In this document: positions 1 to 7,438 of the stretch, piece by piece
Numbering within the stretch: position 1 is the stretch's first letter
Layout: each line of letters starts with the position of its first letter
Source of the DNA: an uncultured Acetobacter sp.
GTDB taxonomy: Bacteria; Pseudomonadota; Alphaproteobacteria; Acetobacterales; Acetobacteraceae
Length of the DNA: 16,262 nucleotides
Direction of reading: 5' to 3'
Assembly: GCA_937900755.1 (NCBI GenBank)
Contig: CALCDN010000016.1
Coordinates: 1 to 16,262, forward strand
Position numbers and translations under genes: made by a program
Notes under the pieces: generated by a model
What the model saw: the letters and a program-made list of their open reading frames with translations, nothing else
Databases searched by the model: none
What the model was told of the DNA's origin: nothing

Positions 1-906
1 GATGTGGCCTATGTGCTGACCATGACCTTTCTGGTGCAGGGGTACCTGCGCGAGATCGGGCAGCAGGTCTCGGTCGTGCAGCGCTCCGTGAACGAGATGG
101 AGGAACTGCTCCTGCTATGGCGCACGCCCGCAGGCGTGCCAGACCCCGTACAGCCGGTTGACCTGCACGTAGCGCATGGCGCAATTGCGTTCGAGCACGT
201 AACCTTCCAGTATCCGGGGCAGCAGGTCGCGCTTTTTACCGACCTGTCGGTGCATATTGCCCCAGGTAGCCGGGTGGGGCTGGTCGGGCCTTCGGGCTCT
301 GGCAAATCCTCTTTTACCAAGCTGTTGCTCCGGCTTTACGCGCAGAACAGCGGCCATATCCTGATCGATGGGGTGGATACGGCTACCGTGCGCCAGTCCG
401 ACCTGCGGCGCCAGATTGCCCTTGTGCCCCAGGAGCCCATTCTGTTCCATCGCTCCCTGGCCGAGAACATTGCCTATGGCAGGCCGGATGCAACCCCCGG
501 GCAGATTGCACAGGCCGCCCGTCTGGCCAATGCGGCGGACTTTATAGAACGCCTGCCCGAAGGGTATGCAACGCTGGTGGGCGAGCGGGGGATCAAGCTC
601 TCTGGCGGGGAGCGGCAGCGGGTGGCCATCGCGCGGGCCTTTTTGGCCGATGCCCGTATTCTGGTGCTGGACGAGGCCACGGCCAGCCTGGATTCCGCAT
701 CCGAAGCCCTGGTGCAGGACGCCATGGAACGGCTGATGGAAGGCCGCACGGTGCTGATTGTGGCGCATCGCCTGTCCACCGTGGTGGGGCTGGACCGTAT
801 TTTGGTGTTCGACCACGGCCGGATTGTAGAGGACGCTCCACACGCCCAACTGGTTCAGCAGGAGGGCGGATTGTACCAACGCCTGTATGCCTTGCAGACG
901 TTATAG
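1..906 (+). CDS. ABC exporter, C-terminal part with complete nucleotide-binding domain (5' partial)
   Basis: The reading frame is open from the first base, so the N-terminal membrane domain lies outside the window. Numbering from the GTG at 4 (300 residues), residues 1-40 look like the last membrane helix and the linker of an exporter-type (MsbA/Atm1-like) half transporter. The ATPase domain is intact: Walker A GPSGSGKSS (95-103), Q-loop glutamine in VPQEP (143), signature LSGGERQR (199-206), Walker B ILVLDEAT (219-226), D-loop SLD (228-230) and H-loop histidine in VAHR (255). It should couple ATP hydrolysis to export of an unknown substrate across the inner membrane, normally as a dimer. The substrate cannot be told from this domain. 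The gene stops at TAG 904-906, followed by AT-rich non-coding DNA. Confidence 0.93.
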   Translation, partial: DVAYVLTMTFLVQGYLREIGQQVSVVQRSVNEMEELLLLWRTPAGVPDPVQPVDLHVAHGAIAFEHVTFQYPGQQVALFTDLSVHIAPGSRVGLVGPSGSGKSSFTKLLLRLYAQNSGHILIDGVDTATVRQSDLRRQIALVPQEPILFHRSLAENIAYGRPDATPGQIAQAARLANAADFIERLPEGYATLVGERGIKLSGGERQRVAIARAFLADARILVLDEATASLDSASEALVQDAMERLMEGRTVLIVAHRLSTVVGLDRILVFDHGRIVEDAPHAQLVQQEGGLYQRLYALQTL

Positions 907-978
907 GTCCTTAATATATATTTTAGAGTTTTCTCTGCGAGGCTGAACGGCTTTTTCAAAAAAAGCAGCCTGCGCCGT

Positions 979-1026
979 AAAATTTTCATATGAACTTTAA
1001 AACCCGTTAAAAAATATGAAAATTTT
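979..1026. repeat. 13-bp perfect inverted repeat, AT-rich
   Basis: AAAATTTTCATAT at 979-991 is the exact reverse complement of 1014-1026, with a 22-nt spacer. It lies 72 bp after the ABC transporter stop and is followed by a short T-run. It could act as a weak terminator for that gene or as an operator for the downstream oxygenase. The stem has only one C/G pair, so a strong terminator is unlikely. The rest of 907-1250 shows no convincing gene. An in-frame extension of the next gene up to 1026 is open but does not look like protein. Confidence 0.6.
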
Positions 1027-1250
1027 TGTTCTTTCGGAAAAATATGTTGTGCGTCCCATGCTGGTTTTCATGCATGGAAAAAGCACGTGTGCGTCTGCTG
1101 AATAGCACAATTGCAGGGTGGATAACCTTGTTTTGTCTCCCGGATACGCAAAGTATGTCCAGGCGCCGTAGGTTAAGGTCTGGTTTTGCGGCAACCGGGG
1201 CATGCACCGCATGTATGAAAATAACTTTATATACTGACAAAGTTTTCCTT

Positions 1251-2246
1251 ATGATTACGCCTGCACTTTATTATGGACTTGATGCCCAGGGGAATTTTTA
1301 TTCTTCTGATGATCAGGCCGGTCGCGCTGCTCTGGTCATTTACATGCCTCTTGCAGCGCCACACGCTCTTGCGGCCATGTGTGACGCATTGCAGAAAAAA
1401 CACGCGGAGTTACGGCGCCACCACACGGATATCATTCTGCTTGTTTCGGGCCGGGAGGGTGAATCCTTTGCACAGTCCGGGCAGGGTGGGGCAAGGGGTT
1501 TATATGCCGGTATCCGTATTCTGGTCTGCCCCGACCAGGCCGTTACATTGCCCGGGAACGAGAGCCAGGATGGCATTGTGTCTGTTGTCAGCCGCGCGCT
1601 GGATGTTGTGTACGCGGCAGCCATAACAACGCACGAAGGCGCGATTGCTCAGGCTTCTGATGCGGCAAAATTGCTGAACGCAAGACATAATCAGGATGTA
1701 CCCGTACCCGCTCTTTTGTCTCCGTTACTGTTCGGGCAGGATTTTTGTCACATGTTGATAAAAAAATTCGAAAACTCTGTTCACACAACAGGAGGTATGG
1801 CCAGCACGGATGCGGATGGAAAACCGTTTTTTCGGATCGACCGGACAAAAAAGCATAGGAGCGATTTTCTGATCCCAAAAGACAGCCCGTTAGCACAGGC
1901 TATTACCGATGTTCTGGCTGTGCGCTGCGTGCCCGAAATGAAAAAGGCGTTCCAGTTCGAGGCATCCTGTATCGACCGTATCCTTATTGCCCGGTACGAT
2001 GAAACCGGCGGATATTTCCGGCGGCACAGGGACAATAATGCGCCCCAGACAGCCTTTCGTAAATTTGCTCTCTCGATCAACCTGAACAAGGAATTTGAAG
2101 GTGGATCATTGTCTTTTCCCGAATACAATGATCACCACTTCACGCCGGAAACGGGGAATGGAATCATATTTTCCGCATCCGCCCTGCATGAGGTGTCTCC
2201 GGTCACAAAAGGCCAGCGTTATTGCCTCCTGACCTTTTTCGCCTGA
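1251..2246 (+). CDS. Redoxin-like / prolyl-hydroxylase-type 2OG-Fe(II) oxygenase fusion protein
   Basis: 331 residues from the ATG at 1251. I chose this start because the sequence becomes family-like there (LYYGLDAQGNFYSSDDQAGR resembles the start of peroxiredoxin-like domains fused to oxygenases), although no good Shine-Dalgarno is visible. Residues 1-150 look like a thioredoxin-fold redoxin domain. The spot expected to carry a peroxidatic cysteine reads MPLAAPHALAAMC, so peroxidase activity is doubtful. Residues 230-331 carry the double-stranded beta-helix oxygenase signature: HRD (H259, D261) and H313 as iron ligands, R323 as the likely 2-oxoglutarate anchor, and the typical GGSLSFPEY strand. 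It should hydroxylate a protein or small-molecule substrate in the cytoplasm using Fe(II), O2 and 2-oxoglutarate. The substrate is unknown. Base composition is AT-richer than the housekeeping genes that follow, which suggests an acquired segment. Confidence 0.8.
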   Translation: MITPALYYGLDAQGNFYSSDDQAGRAALVIYMPLAAPHALAAMCDALQKKHAELRRHHTDIILLVSGREGESFAQSGQGGARGLYAGIRILVCPDQAVTLPGNESQDGIVSVVSRALDVVYAAAITTHEGAIAQASDAAKLLNARHNQDVPVPALLSPLLFGQDFCHMLIKKFENSVHTTGGMASTDADGKPFFRIDRTKKHRSDFLIPKDSPLAQAITDVLAVRCVPEMKKAFQFEASCIDRILIARYDETGGYFRRHRDNNAPQTAFRKFALSINLNKEFEGGSLSFPEYNDHHFTPETGNGIIFSASALHEVSPVTKGQRYCLLTFFA

Positions 2247-2248
2247 AG

Positions 2249-2299
2249 GATGCCGGCGCAATCGAAGATATGAACCTGGAGGATTATCATGGCTCTTGA
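2249..2299 (+). pseudogene. HigB toxin remnant (C-terminal tail only)
   Basis: Immediately after the oxygenase stop, one frame reads DAGAIEDMNLEDYHGS and stops at 2297-2299. The ...DYH ending, overlapping the ATG of the following higA-like remnant, is typical of RelE-fold HigB toxins encoded directly before HigA. No upstream toxin body is present, because the same DNA belongs to the end of the oxygenase gene in another frame. I infer that the toxin body was lost, perhaps when the oxygenase segment arrived. The match is short, so confidence is moderate. Confidence 0.5.
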
Positions 2300-2561
2300 G
2301 ATACACCCCTCCTTACCGTTCATGTCGGGGAATGGCTGAGGACGGAAGTGGTGGAACCGGCGGGCATTACCGTCTCGGACCTTGCTACTCGCTTCGGCTT
2401 GTCACGGGAGGGCAAATCTGTCCGCCGATATGGCTATCCGGTTCGAGAAGGCATTTGGCGTGAAGGCGGGCACGCTGATGCGGATGCAATCTGCTTATGA
2501 GATGGCACGGGCCCGCGCGCATGAGGACAAGATACAGGTAACACGTCTGGTTGCGGCTTAA
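2289..2561 (+). pseudogene. higA: Broken HigA-family antitoxin gene
   Basis: A good ribosome site (GGAGG at 2278-2282) precedes ATG 2289, which reads MALEIHPS and then falls out of frame and stops at 2337-2339. Shifting frame after the Ser codon restores TVHVGEWLRTEVVEPAG and ITVSDLATRFGLSRE, the classic N-terminal half of a HigA XRE-type DNA-binding antitoxin. A second break near 2411 changes the frame again to NLSADMAIRFEKAFGVKAG, then MRMQSAYEMARARAHED and a C-terminus ...VTRLVAA with stop at 2559-2561. Between SRE and NLSAD about nine residues of the helix-turn-helix recognition region are missing. There are therefore two lesions: a 1-nt-type frameshift and a small deletion. Intact HigA would bind its own promoter and neutralise HigB. 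This copy cannot make a full antitoxin. Confidence 0.85.
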
Positions 2562-2904
2562 CGCTGGGCATCTGTTTTTCGGTAGGACAAGCCAGACTGG
2601 TCGGACCGCTTGCGAAGTTTGATTTTCCTCCGCAGCGAGGGCAGGAGGTTTAGATTTTAAATTCTGTCTTACAGCTAAGGTACGACAGATATGGAAAACT
2701 CTCTTGATCGCGTTGTGACGACTGGATGAAACCCGAAGGTCATTGGTCGATACGAAAGCCGCGGCCACTATAACGTGACGGCCTTTCGAATTCAGCGCCA
2801 GTAGAGCCTAGGACAGGCCAGGCGGTCGTTTTAAGATGGGGAATAAGGGGGAGTAACGATTACAGGAAAATCGTTAAGTCTTTGTTTGGAATTTTGGAAG
2901 GCTT
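2562..2904. other. Gene-free stretch between higA remnant and tRNA-Ser
   Basis: About 340 bp with no convincing reading frame on either strand. Open frames here are short, have no ribosome site and resemble no family I recognise. It is AT-richer than the flanking operon and may be decayed mobile or accessory DNA next to the tRNA gene. I could not identify terminal repeats of an insertion sequence. Confidence 0.5.
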
Positions 2905-2997
2905 TGGCGGAGGGGAAGGGATTCGAACCCTCGATACGACTTGACATCGTATAACGGTTTAGCAAACCGCCGCCTTCAGCCTCTCGGCCACCCCTCC
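2905..2997 (-). tRNA. tRNA-Ser (anticodon GCU)
   Basis: Read on the minus strand, the gene begins GGAGGGGTGGCCGAGAGGCT and ends with the matching acceptor arm CCCCTCC, discriminator G and an encoded CCA (2905-2907). The anticodon loop is TTTGCTAAA, giving GCU (plus-strand agc at 2961-2963), for serine codons AGC/AGU. The long variable arm (TATACGATGTCAAGTCGTA, self-complementary) marks a class II tRNA. The T-arm reads GGGTTCGAATCCC. The length of 90 nt plus CCA is normal for tRNA-Ser. Its 3' end faces the accessory-looking 907-2904 stretch. Confidence 0.98.
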
Positions 2998-3036
2998 GCC
3001 GAAGAGTGCAGACACGACGTTTGCACTGCTGCTTTT

Positions 3037-3067
3037 AGGGGGTTTGGCGCGTTCCGTCAAACCCCCT
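3037..3067 (-). terminator. Stem-loop after gatB
   Basis: AGGGGGTTTG (3037-3046) and CAAACCCCCT (3058-3067) form a perfect 10-bp stem with an 11-nt loop, 38 bp past the gatB stop. On the minus strand the stem is followed by A's rather than T's, so it is not a textbook intrinsic terminator. It may still end or stabilise the gatCAB transcript before the tRNA gene. Confidence 0.45.
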
Positions 3068-3104
3068 GATGCGTAAATTGGTGTTATTTTTTATCCGTTC
3101 GGCT

Positions 3105-4559
3105 TTACACGTCCAGATGGGCTTTCAGGGCGTCGTTCACCATGGCGGGGTTGGCCTTGCCCTTGGTTTCCTTCATCACCTGCCCCACAAAAAAGCCGAA
3201 CAGCTTGTCCTTGCCCGAGCGGTATTCGGCCAGTTTGTCGGGGTGTTTTTCCAATACGGCGGCAATGGCCGCGTCAATCGCGCCCGTGTCAGTCACCTGC
3301 CGCAGACCCTTCTTTTCCACAATGGCATCGGGGCTTTCGCCCGTTTCCACCATGTCCTCGAAGACTTCCTTGGCAATTTTGCCGTTAATGGTCTTGTCGG
3401 CGATCAGGTCCAGCATCTTGCCCAGTGCGGCTGCACTGACGGGGCTGGTTTCTATGCTGTTGCCGGTGCGGTTGAGGGCGGCGAACAGGTCGCCCATCAC
3501 CCATGTGGCGGCCAGCTTGCCATCCCGCCCACGGGCCACGGCCTCGTAATATTCGGCCACGGCCTGCTCGGCTACCAGGACCCCTGCGTCATAGAAGGCA
3601 ATGCCGTACTCGGCCTGAAAGCGCGCGCGCCGGGCGTCAGGCAGTTCGGGCAGGTGTGCTGCCAGGTCGTCCACCCATGCCTGTTCCAGCACAAGCGGCA
3701 GCAGGTCGGGGTCGGGGAAGTAGCGGTAGTCGTGTGCGTCTTCCTTGGCGCGCATGGTCCGGGTTGCGCCCCGGCCGGGGTCGAACAGGCGGGTTTCCTG
3801 GTCCACCTCGCCCCCGTTTTCCCAGATTTCCACCTGGCGGGCGGCTTCCACCTCAATGGCCTGCATGACAAAGCGGATGGAGTTGACGTTCTTGATCTCG
3901 CAGCGCGTGCGGAAGGGTTCGCCCGCCTTGCGGACGGAAACATTGACATCGGCCCGCATGGAGCCTTCTTCCATGTTGCCATCGCAGGTGCCAAGGTAGC
4001 GCAGGATCTGGCGCAGCTTGCGCAGGTAGGCCCCGGCTTCCTCTGGTTCACGAATATCAGGCTCGCTCACAATCTCCATCAGGGCCACGCCGGAGCGGTT
4101 GAGGTCCACAAAGGATTTGGTGGGGTCCTGGTCGTGCAGAAGCTTGCCCGCGTCCTGCTCAAGATGCAGGCGGGTAATGCCGATCTCGCGCACATCGCCA
4201 TTTTGCAGCTCAATGCTGATGACGCCCTTGCCCACAATGGGGTGCTCGAACTGGCTGATCTGGTAGCCCTGTGGCAGATCGGCGTAAAAGTAGTTCTTGC
4301 GGTCAAACCGGCTGAACAGGTTGATCTGTGCGTTAAGCCCGACCCCTGTGCGCACGGCCTGGGCCACACATTCGTGGTTGAGCACTGGCAGCATGCCGGG
4401 GAACGCCGCATCCACCAGGCTGACCTGTGTATTGGGGTCGCCCCCAAAGGTGGTGGAAGCCCCCGAGAACAGCTTGGAATGGCTGATCACCTGTGCGTGG
4501 ACTTCCAGCCCGACCACAATTTCCCATGTGCCGGTACGGCCTTCAATCGTGTAGCTCAT
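3105..4559 (-). CDS. gatB: Asp-tRNA(Asn)/Glu-tRNA(Gln) amidotransferase subunit B
   Basis: 484 residues, the normal GatB length. The N-terminus carries the family motif VVGLEVHAQV followed by SKLFSGAS. The catalytic cradle is recognisable through NRSGVALMEIVSEPD and ADVNVSVR, and the C-terminal part (from about residue 330) is the helical YqeY-like domain that holds the tRNA tail. GatB binds misacylated Glu-tRNA(Gln) or Asp-tRNA(Asn), activates the side chain with ATP and receives ammonia from GatA. Its ATG overlaps the gatA stop (ATGA at 4556-4559), showing translational coupling. It is the last gene of the gatC-gatA-gatB operon. No unusual residue was noticed. Confidence 0.97.
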   Translation of the reverse strand: MSYTIEGRTGTWEIVVGLEVHAQVISHSKLFSGASTTFGGDPNTQVSLVDAAFPGMLPVLNHECVAQAVRTGVGLNAQINLFSRFDRKNYFYADLPQGYQISQFEHPIVGKGVISIELQNGDVREIGITRLHLEQDAGKLLHDQDPTKSFVDLNRSGVALMEIVSEPDIREPEEAGAYLRKLRQILRYLGTCDGNMEEGSMRADVNVSVRKAGEPFRTRCEIKNVNSIRFVMQAIEVEAARQVEIWENGGEVDQETRLFDPGRGATRTMRAKEDAHDYRYFPDPDLLPLVLEQAWVDDLAAHLPELPDARRARFQAEYGIAFYDAGVLVAEQAVAEYYEAVARGRDGKLAATWVMGDLFAALNRTGNSIETSPVSAAALGKMLDLIADKTINGKIAKEVFEDMVETGESPDAIVEKKGLRQVTDTGAIDAAIAAVLEKHPDKLAEYRSGKDKLFGFFVGQVMKETKGKANPAMVNDALKAHLDV

Positions 4560-6043
4560 GCGCCTGCTCCCGCATGGATGGATGGCGTGTGCGTAAAGCC
4601 TGCCGCCGCTTCCAGCGCGCCGCCCACGGACAGCACGGTTTCTTCATCAAAATGCTTGCCAATAACCTGCAACCCCAGCGGCAGCCCGACCTCGTTCAGT
4701 CCCACGGGGACGGAAAGGGCAGGCACACCGGCCATGCTGGCGGGCACGGTAAAGATGTCGTTGAGGTACATCTGCACCGGGTCGTCCATGTTCTCGCCCT
4801 GTGCAAAGGCGGCGGACGGGGCAGTGGGGGTAAGCAGCACGTCCACGTTTTCAAACGCCTGTTCAAAGTCACGCCGGATCAGGGTGCGGACCTTCTGGGC
4901 CTTCAGGTAATACGCATCGTAATACCCGGCGGACAGAACATACGTGCCCATGAGAATACGGTTGCGCACTTCCTGCCCGAAGCCTGCCGCACGGGTGGCC
5001 TCGTACACACCATCGAGCGAGGGCGCGTCCTTGCGCAGGCCAAAGCGGATACCGTCGTAGCGTGCAAGGTTGGAGGAGCACTCGGCGGGGGCAATAATGT
5101 AGTAGGTGGTCAGCCCGTAGCGGGTATGGGGGAGGGAGACATCCACCACCTCGCACCCTGCGGCCTTCAGCCACGCAATGCCCTGCTCCCACATGGCCAC
5201 CACATCGGCGGACAGGCCGGGGGCGCGGTATTCGGCGGGAATACCCACGCGCAGGCCCTTGACACTTTTGCCCACGGCCTTGTGGAACTGGGGCACCGCA
5301 CGGTTGGAGCTTGTGCTGTCCTTTGCGTCAAAGCCCGCCATGGCTTCGAGCATCAGCCCGGCATCGGCCACGCTGCGGGTCATGGGGCCTGCTTGGTCGA
5401 GCGAGCTTGCAAAGGCAATGGTGCCCCAGCGGCTGCACCGGCCATAGGTAGGTTTGAGGCCGACAATACCGCAATAGGCGGCAGGCTGGCGGATGGAGCC
5501 ACCCGTGTCTGTCCCGGTTGCGGCCAGCGCCATGCCCGCGGCAACAGCGGCGGAAGACCCGCCCGAGGAGCCGCCGGGCACCAGGGCTGTGGCCTCGTCC
5601 CCCTTGCGCTTCCACGGGTTTGTGGTCGGGCCAAAGGCGGAGCTCATGTTGGCCGAACCCATGGCGAATTCGTCCAGGTTGGTCTTGCCAAGGAACACAG
5701 CCCCAGCGCCCAGCAGGTTGGCGGTAACCGTGCTTTCATAGGGGGGCACAAAGTCAGCCAGCATCTTGCTTGCGGCTGTCGTGCGCACGCCCTTGGTGCA
5801 GAACAGGTCTTTTACGCCAATGGGCAGGCCGTCCATAATGCCAGCGGTGCCTGCTGCGTAGCGGGCGTCCGCTGCATCCGCGCTGGCCAGCACGTCGGCT
5901 TCGGGCAGGACGGTAATATAGGCGTTAAGGGCGGTGTTGAGCCGGGCAATGGCGTCCAGGTGGGCCTGTGCCAGCTCCCGCGCGGAAAACTTGCGGGTGG
6001 TAAGCCCGGCACGGGCTTGGGTCAGGGTCAAACCGGTCAGCAT
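4556..6043 (-). CDS. gatA: Asp-tRNA(Asn)/Glu-tRNA(Gln) amidotransferase subunit A
   Basis: 495 residues, a full-length amidase-signature enzyme. The Ser-cisSer-Lys triad is visible: Lys78 in GVKDLF, cis-Ser159 in PGGSSGGSSAAV and nucleophile Ser183 in TDTGGSIRQPA. It releases ammonia from glutamine and channels it to GatB for amidation of the misacylated tRNA in the cytoplasm. The ATG at 6043 shares its last-read base with the gatC stop (TAATG on the minus strand), and its own stop overlaps the gatB start, so the three subunits are made in a coupled way. The C-terminus (about residues 360-480) has the usual PTAPSAAF and VPALSVPVGL elements. Confidence 0.97.
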   Translation of the reverse strand: MLTGLTLTQARAGLTTRKFSARELAQAHLDAIARLNTALNAYITVLPEADVLASADAADARYAAGTAGIMDGLPIGVKDLFCTKGVRTTAASKMLADFVPPYESTVTANLLGAGAVFLGKTNLDEFAMGSANMSSAFGPTTNPWKRKGDEATALVPGGSSGGSSAAVAAGMALAATGTDTGGSIRQPAAYCGIVGLKPTYGRCSRWGTIAFASSLDQAGPMTRSVADAGLMLEAMAGFDAKDSTSSNRAVPQFHKAVGKSVKGLRVGIPAEYRAPGLSADVVAMWEQGIAWLKAAGCEVVDVSLPHTRYGLTTYYIIAPAECSSNLARYDGIRFGLRKDAPSLDGVYEATRAAGFGQEVRNRILMGTYVLSAGYYDAYYLKAQKVRTLIRRDFEQAFENVDVLLTPTAPSAAFAQGENMDDPVQMYLNDIFTVPASMAGVPALSVPVGLNEVGLPLGLQVIGKHFDEETVLSVGGALEAAAGFTHTPSIHAGAGA

Positions 6044-6330
6044 TATTCCACCACCTTGGGTACGGTGTAAAAGGGGCCAGAGGTTTCGGGCGCGCAGGCC
6101 AGCAGGGCGTCGCGGCTGTTGCCGTCCGTCACCTTGTCTTCACGCTGGCGCAGGGTTTCGGTTTCCGTTCCCACCATGGGCGGCACACCCGTGACATCCA
6201 CCTCGGCAAGCTGGTCAATCCAGCCCAGAATACCGTTCAGCTTCTGGCGCGTGGCCTCCAGCTCGTGTTCCTCAAGCCCTATACGGGCCAGTTTTGCGAT
6301 GCGCCGGGTGGTCGCAAGGTCAAGCGACAT
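6043..6330 (-). CDS. gatC: Asp-tRNA(Asn)/Glu-tRNA(Gln) amidotransferase subunit C
   Basis: 95 residues starting MSLDLATTRRIAKLARIGLE, the conserved GatC beginning. The frame is open further upstream (to 6405), but those residues look unlike the family and the normal GatC length is about 95-100, so I take ATG 6328-6330. An AGAGGGG stretch lies upstream as a possible ribosome site. The middle region, GILGWIDQLAEVDVTGVPPM, is typical of the belt-like subunit that wraps GatA and GatB and stabilises the complex. It is the first gene of the operon and is divergent from ruvX. The promoters of both must lie in 6331-6410. Confidence 0.95.
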   Translation of the reverse strand: MSLDLATTRRIAKLARIGLEEHELEATRQKLNGILGWIDQLAEVDVTGVPPMVGTETETLRQREDKVTDGNSRDALLACAPETSGPFYTVPKVVE

Positions 6331-6410
6331 GAGAGTGTGCCCCTCTTTCTTCAGTCTGAATAGAGAATTGCACCTAGCATAATCGCGCGGAAGGCAACAT
6401 ACCATGGGGC

Positions 6411-6890
6411 ATGACTCTTCTCACTCTTCCCCAATTGGCTGCCACCCTGCCCCGACATGCCCGCCTTCTGGGCATAGACCCCGGGCGTAAACAGGTCGGA
6501 CTGGCGTTGTCCGACGTATCGCGCATCGTCGCCTCCCCCTTCCAGACCGTAAAGCGCGGCAAGCTGGGGCAGATGGTCGTCCTTATCCGTGCCATTGCGC
6601 AGGAACATGGGGTGGCGGGGTTGGTGGTGGGTATTCCCCTCTCGCTCGACGGGTCGTTTGGCCCGGCCGCGCAGGCCGCGCGGGACTGGACCATGGACCT
6701 GTCCGCACAGACCGGCCTGCCCGCCTGCCTGTGGGACGAGCGCCTGTCCTCCTCCGCGGTCAACCGCATGCTCATACAGGAGGCGGACCTGTCACGCGCG
6801 AAGCGGGCGGAGGCGGTGGACAAGCTGGCCGCGGCCTACATCTTGCAAGCCGCACTGGACAGCCTGCCCGGTGATGTCACGTCTTTCTGA
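6411..6890 (+). CDS. ruvX: RuvX/YqgF family pre-16S rRNA nuclease
   Basis: 159 residues, RNase H-like fold. Motif LGIDPGRKQVGLALSD (Asp23) is the first catalytic strand, VVGIPLSLDG (72-81) the middle one, DERLSS (Glu110) and VDKLAAAYIL (Asp137) supply the other acidic residues. The family is called a putative Holliday junction resolvase and is credited with 5' end maturation of 16S rRNA in E. coli. Slightly longer at the N-terminus than the E. coli protein. It is transcribed away from gatC, with 80 bp between the starts. The next gene on the same strand begins 89 bp after its stop and may be co-transcribed. Confidence 0.93.
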   Translation: MTLLTLPQLAATLPRHARLLGIDPGRKQVGLALSDVSRIVASPFQTVKRGKLGQMVVLIRAIAQEHGVAGLVVGIPLSLDGSFGPAAQAARDWTMDLSAQTGLPACLWDERLSSSAVNRMLIQEADLSRAKRAEAVDKLAAAYILQAALDSLPGDVTSF

Positions 6891-6979
6891 TGACGGATTG
6901 CGTGCTTATATTTGCCACAAAGAGGCTGCAAACCTGCATAGCAGAAGATGTTACGCGATATTTAAGAAGGACAGTCCCA

Positions 6980-7339
6980 ATGACCAGACAGTCGTTTGCA
7001 ACCGCTTTGATGACCATGGTGGGTGCCGCCGTATTTGCTGTAAGCCTGCCCGCCGCCCCCGCGCATGCGGAGGAACAGGGAACCCTGACAAAAGCGTGGG
7101 ATTCCACCCGCCAGGGGACCGAAAAAGCGTGGGACAAGACCAAGTCGGGCACGTCCGAGGCATGGGATAAAACCAAGTCAGGCAGCGCCAAGGTCTGGGA
7201 CAAGACCAAGACCGGCACCACCAGTGCTGCGCATGACGTGGGCAACTGGGGTGAACGTACCGGCCAGAAAATCGGCAGCACCAGCACCGCCGTTGGCCAC
7301 GACATTCACAACGGTTTGACGGGCGATGACAAAAAATAG
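6980..7339 (+). CDS. Small exported protein with four 11-residue Trp repeats
   Basis: 119 residues from ATG 6980, chosen over the upstream in-frame ATG at 6890 because AGAAGGA sits 8 bp before it and the sequence then starts with a clean signal peptide (MTRQSFATALMTMVGAA...), cleavable after AHA30. The mature part holds tandem 11-residue units of the form KAWDKTKSGTS, with tryptophans exactly 11 apart at 40, 51, 62 and 73, then a Gly/Ser/Thr-rich tail ending GDDKK. An 11-residue period is the signature of an extended amphipathic helix, as in LEA-like and apolipoprotein-like repeats, so a role at the envelope surface or in stress protection is a guess. No family was recognised. A terminator follows directly. 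Confidence 0.8.
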   Translation: MTRQSFATALMTMVGAAVFAVSLPAAPAHAEEQGTLTKAWDSTRQGTEKAWDKTKSGTSEAWDKTKSGSAKVWDKTKTGTTSAAHDVGNWGERTGQKIGSTSTAVGHDIHNGLTGDDKK

Positions 7340-7360
7340 TCCGGGATAGGCCCGGCAGCA

Positions 7361-7399
7361 AAAAACCCGCCTTCCAGTCTGGAAAGGCGGGTTTTTTTA
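7361..7399. terminator. Bidirectional intrinsic terminator
   Basis: A-tract, CCCGCCTT, then CCAGTCTGG, then AAGGCGGG and a seven-T run: an 8-bp GC-rich stem continued after one bulged A by a 3-bp CCA/TGG stem. It sits 21 bp after the Trp-repeat gene. The A-tract on the other side becomes a T-run on the minus strand, so it also serves the convergent Ser-rich gene. Confidence 0.88.
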
Positions 7400-7438
7400 T
7401 GGACCCTGCACACAGGGGCCGGATTTTTCAGCCTGGAA

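Noticed and set aside
1026..1250. N-terminal extension of the oxygenase by 75 residues
   Set aside because: The extension is Arg/Cys/Met-rich and unlike the family, overlaps the palindrome, and the family-like sequence starts at 1251.
1..2997. Prophage or integrative element attachment repeats matching the tRNA-Ser 3' end
   Set aside because: I looked for a second copy of the tRNA 3' end in 1-2900 and found none. No integrase is present.
3069..4910. Long open frame (613 codons) on the plus strand opposite gatB/gatA
   Set aside because: It is the antisense shadow of GC-rich genes. gatB and gatA are unmistakable on the other strand, and the shadow resembles no protein family. The same holds for the plus-strand frames at 4493-6070 and 8326-9540.
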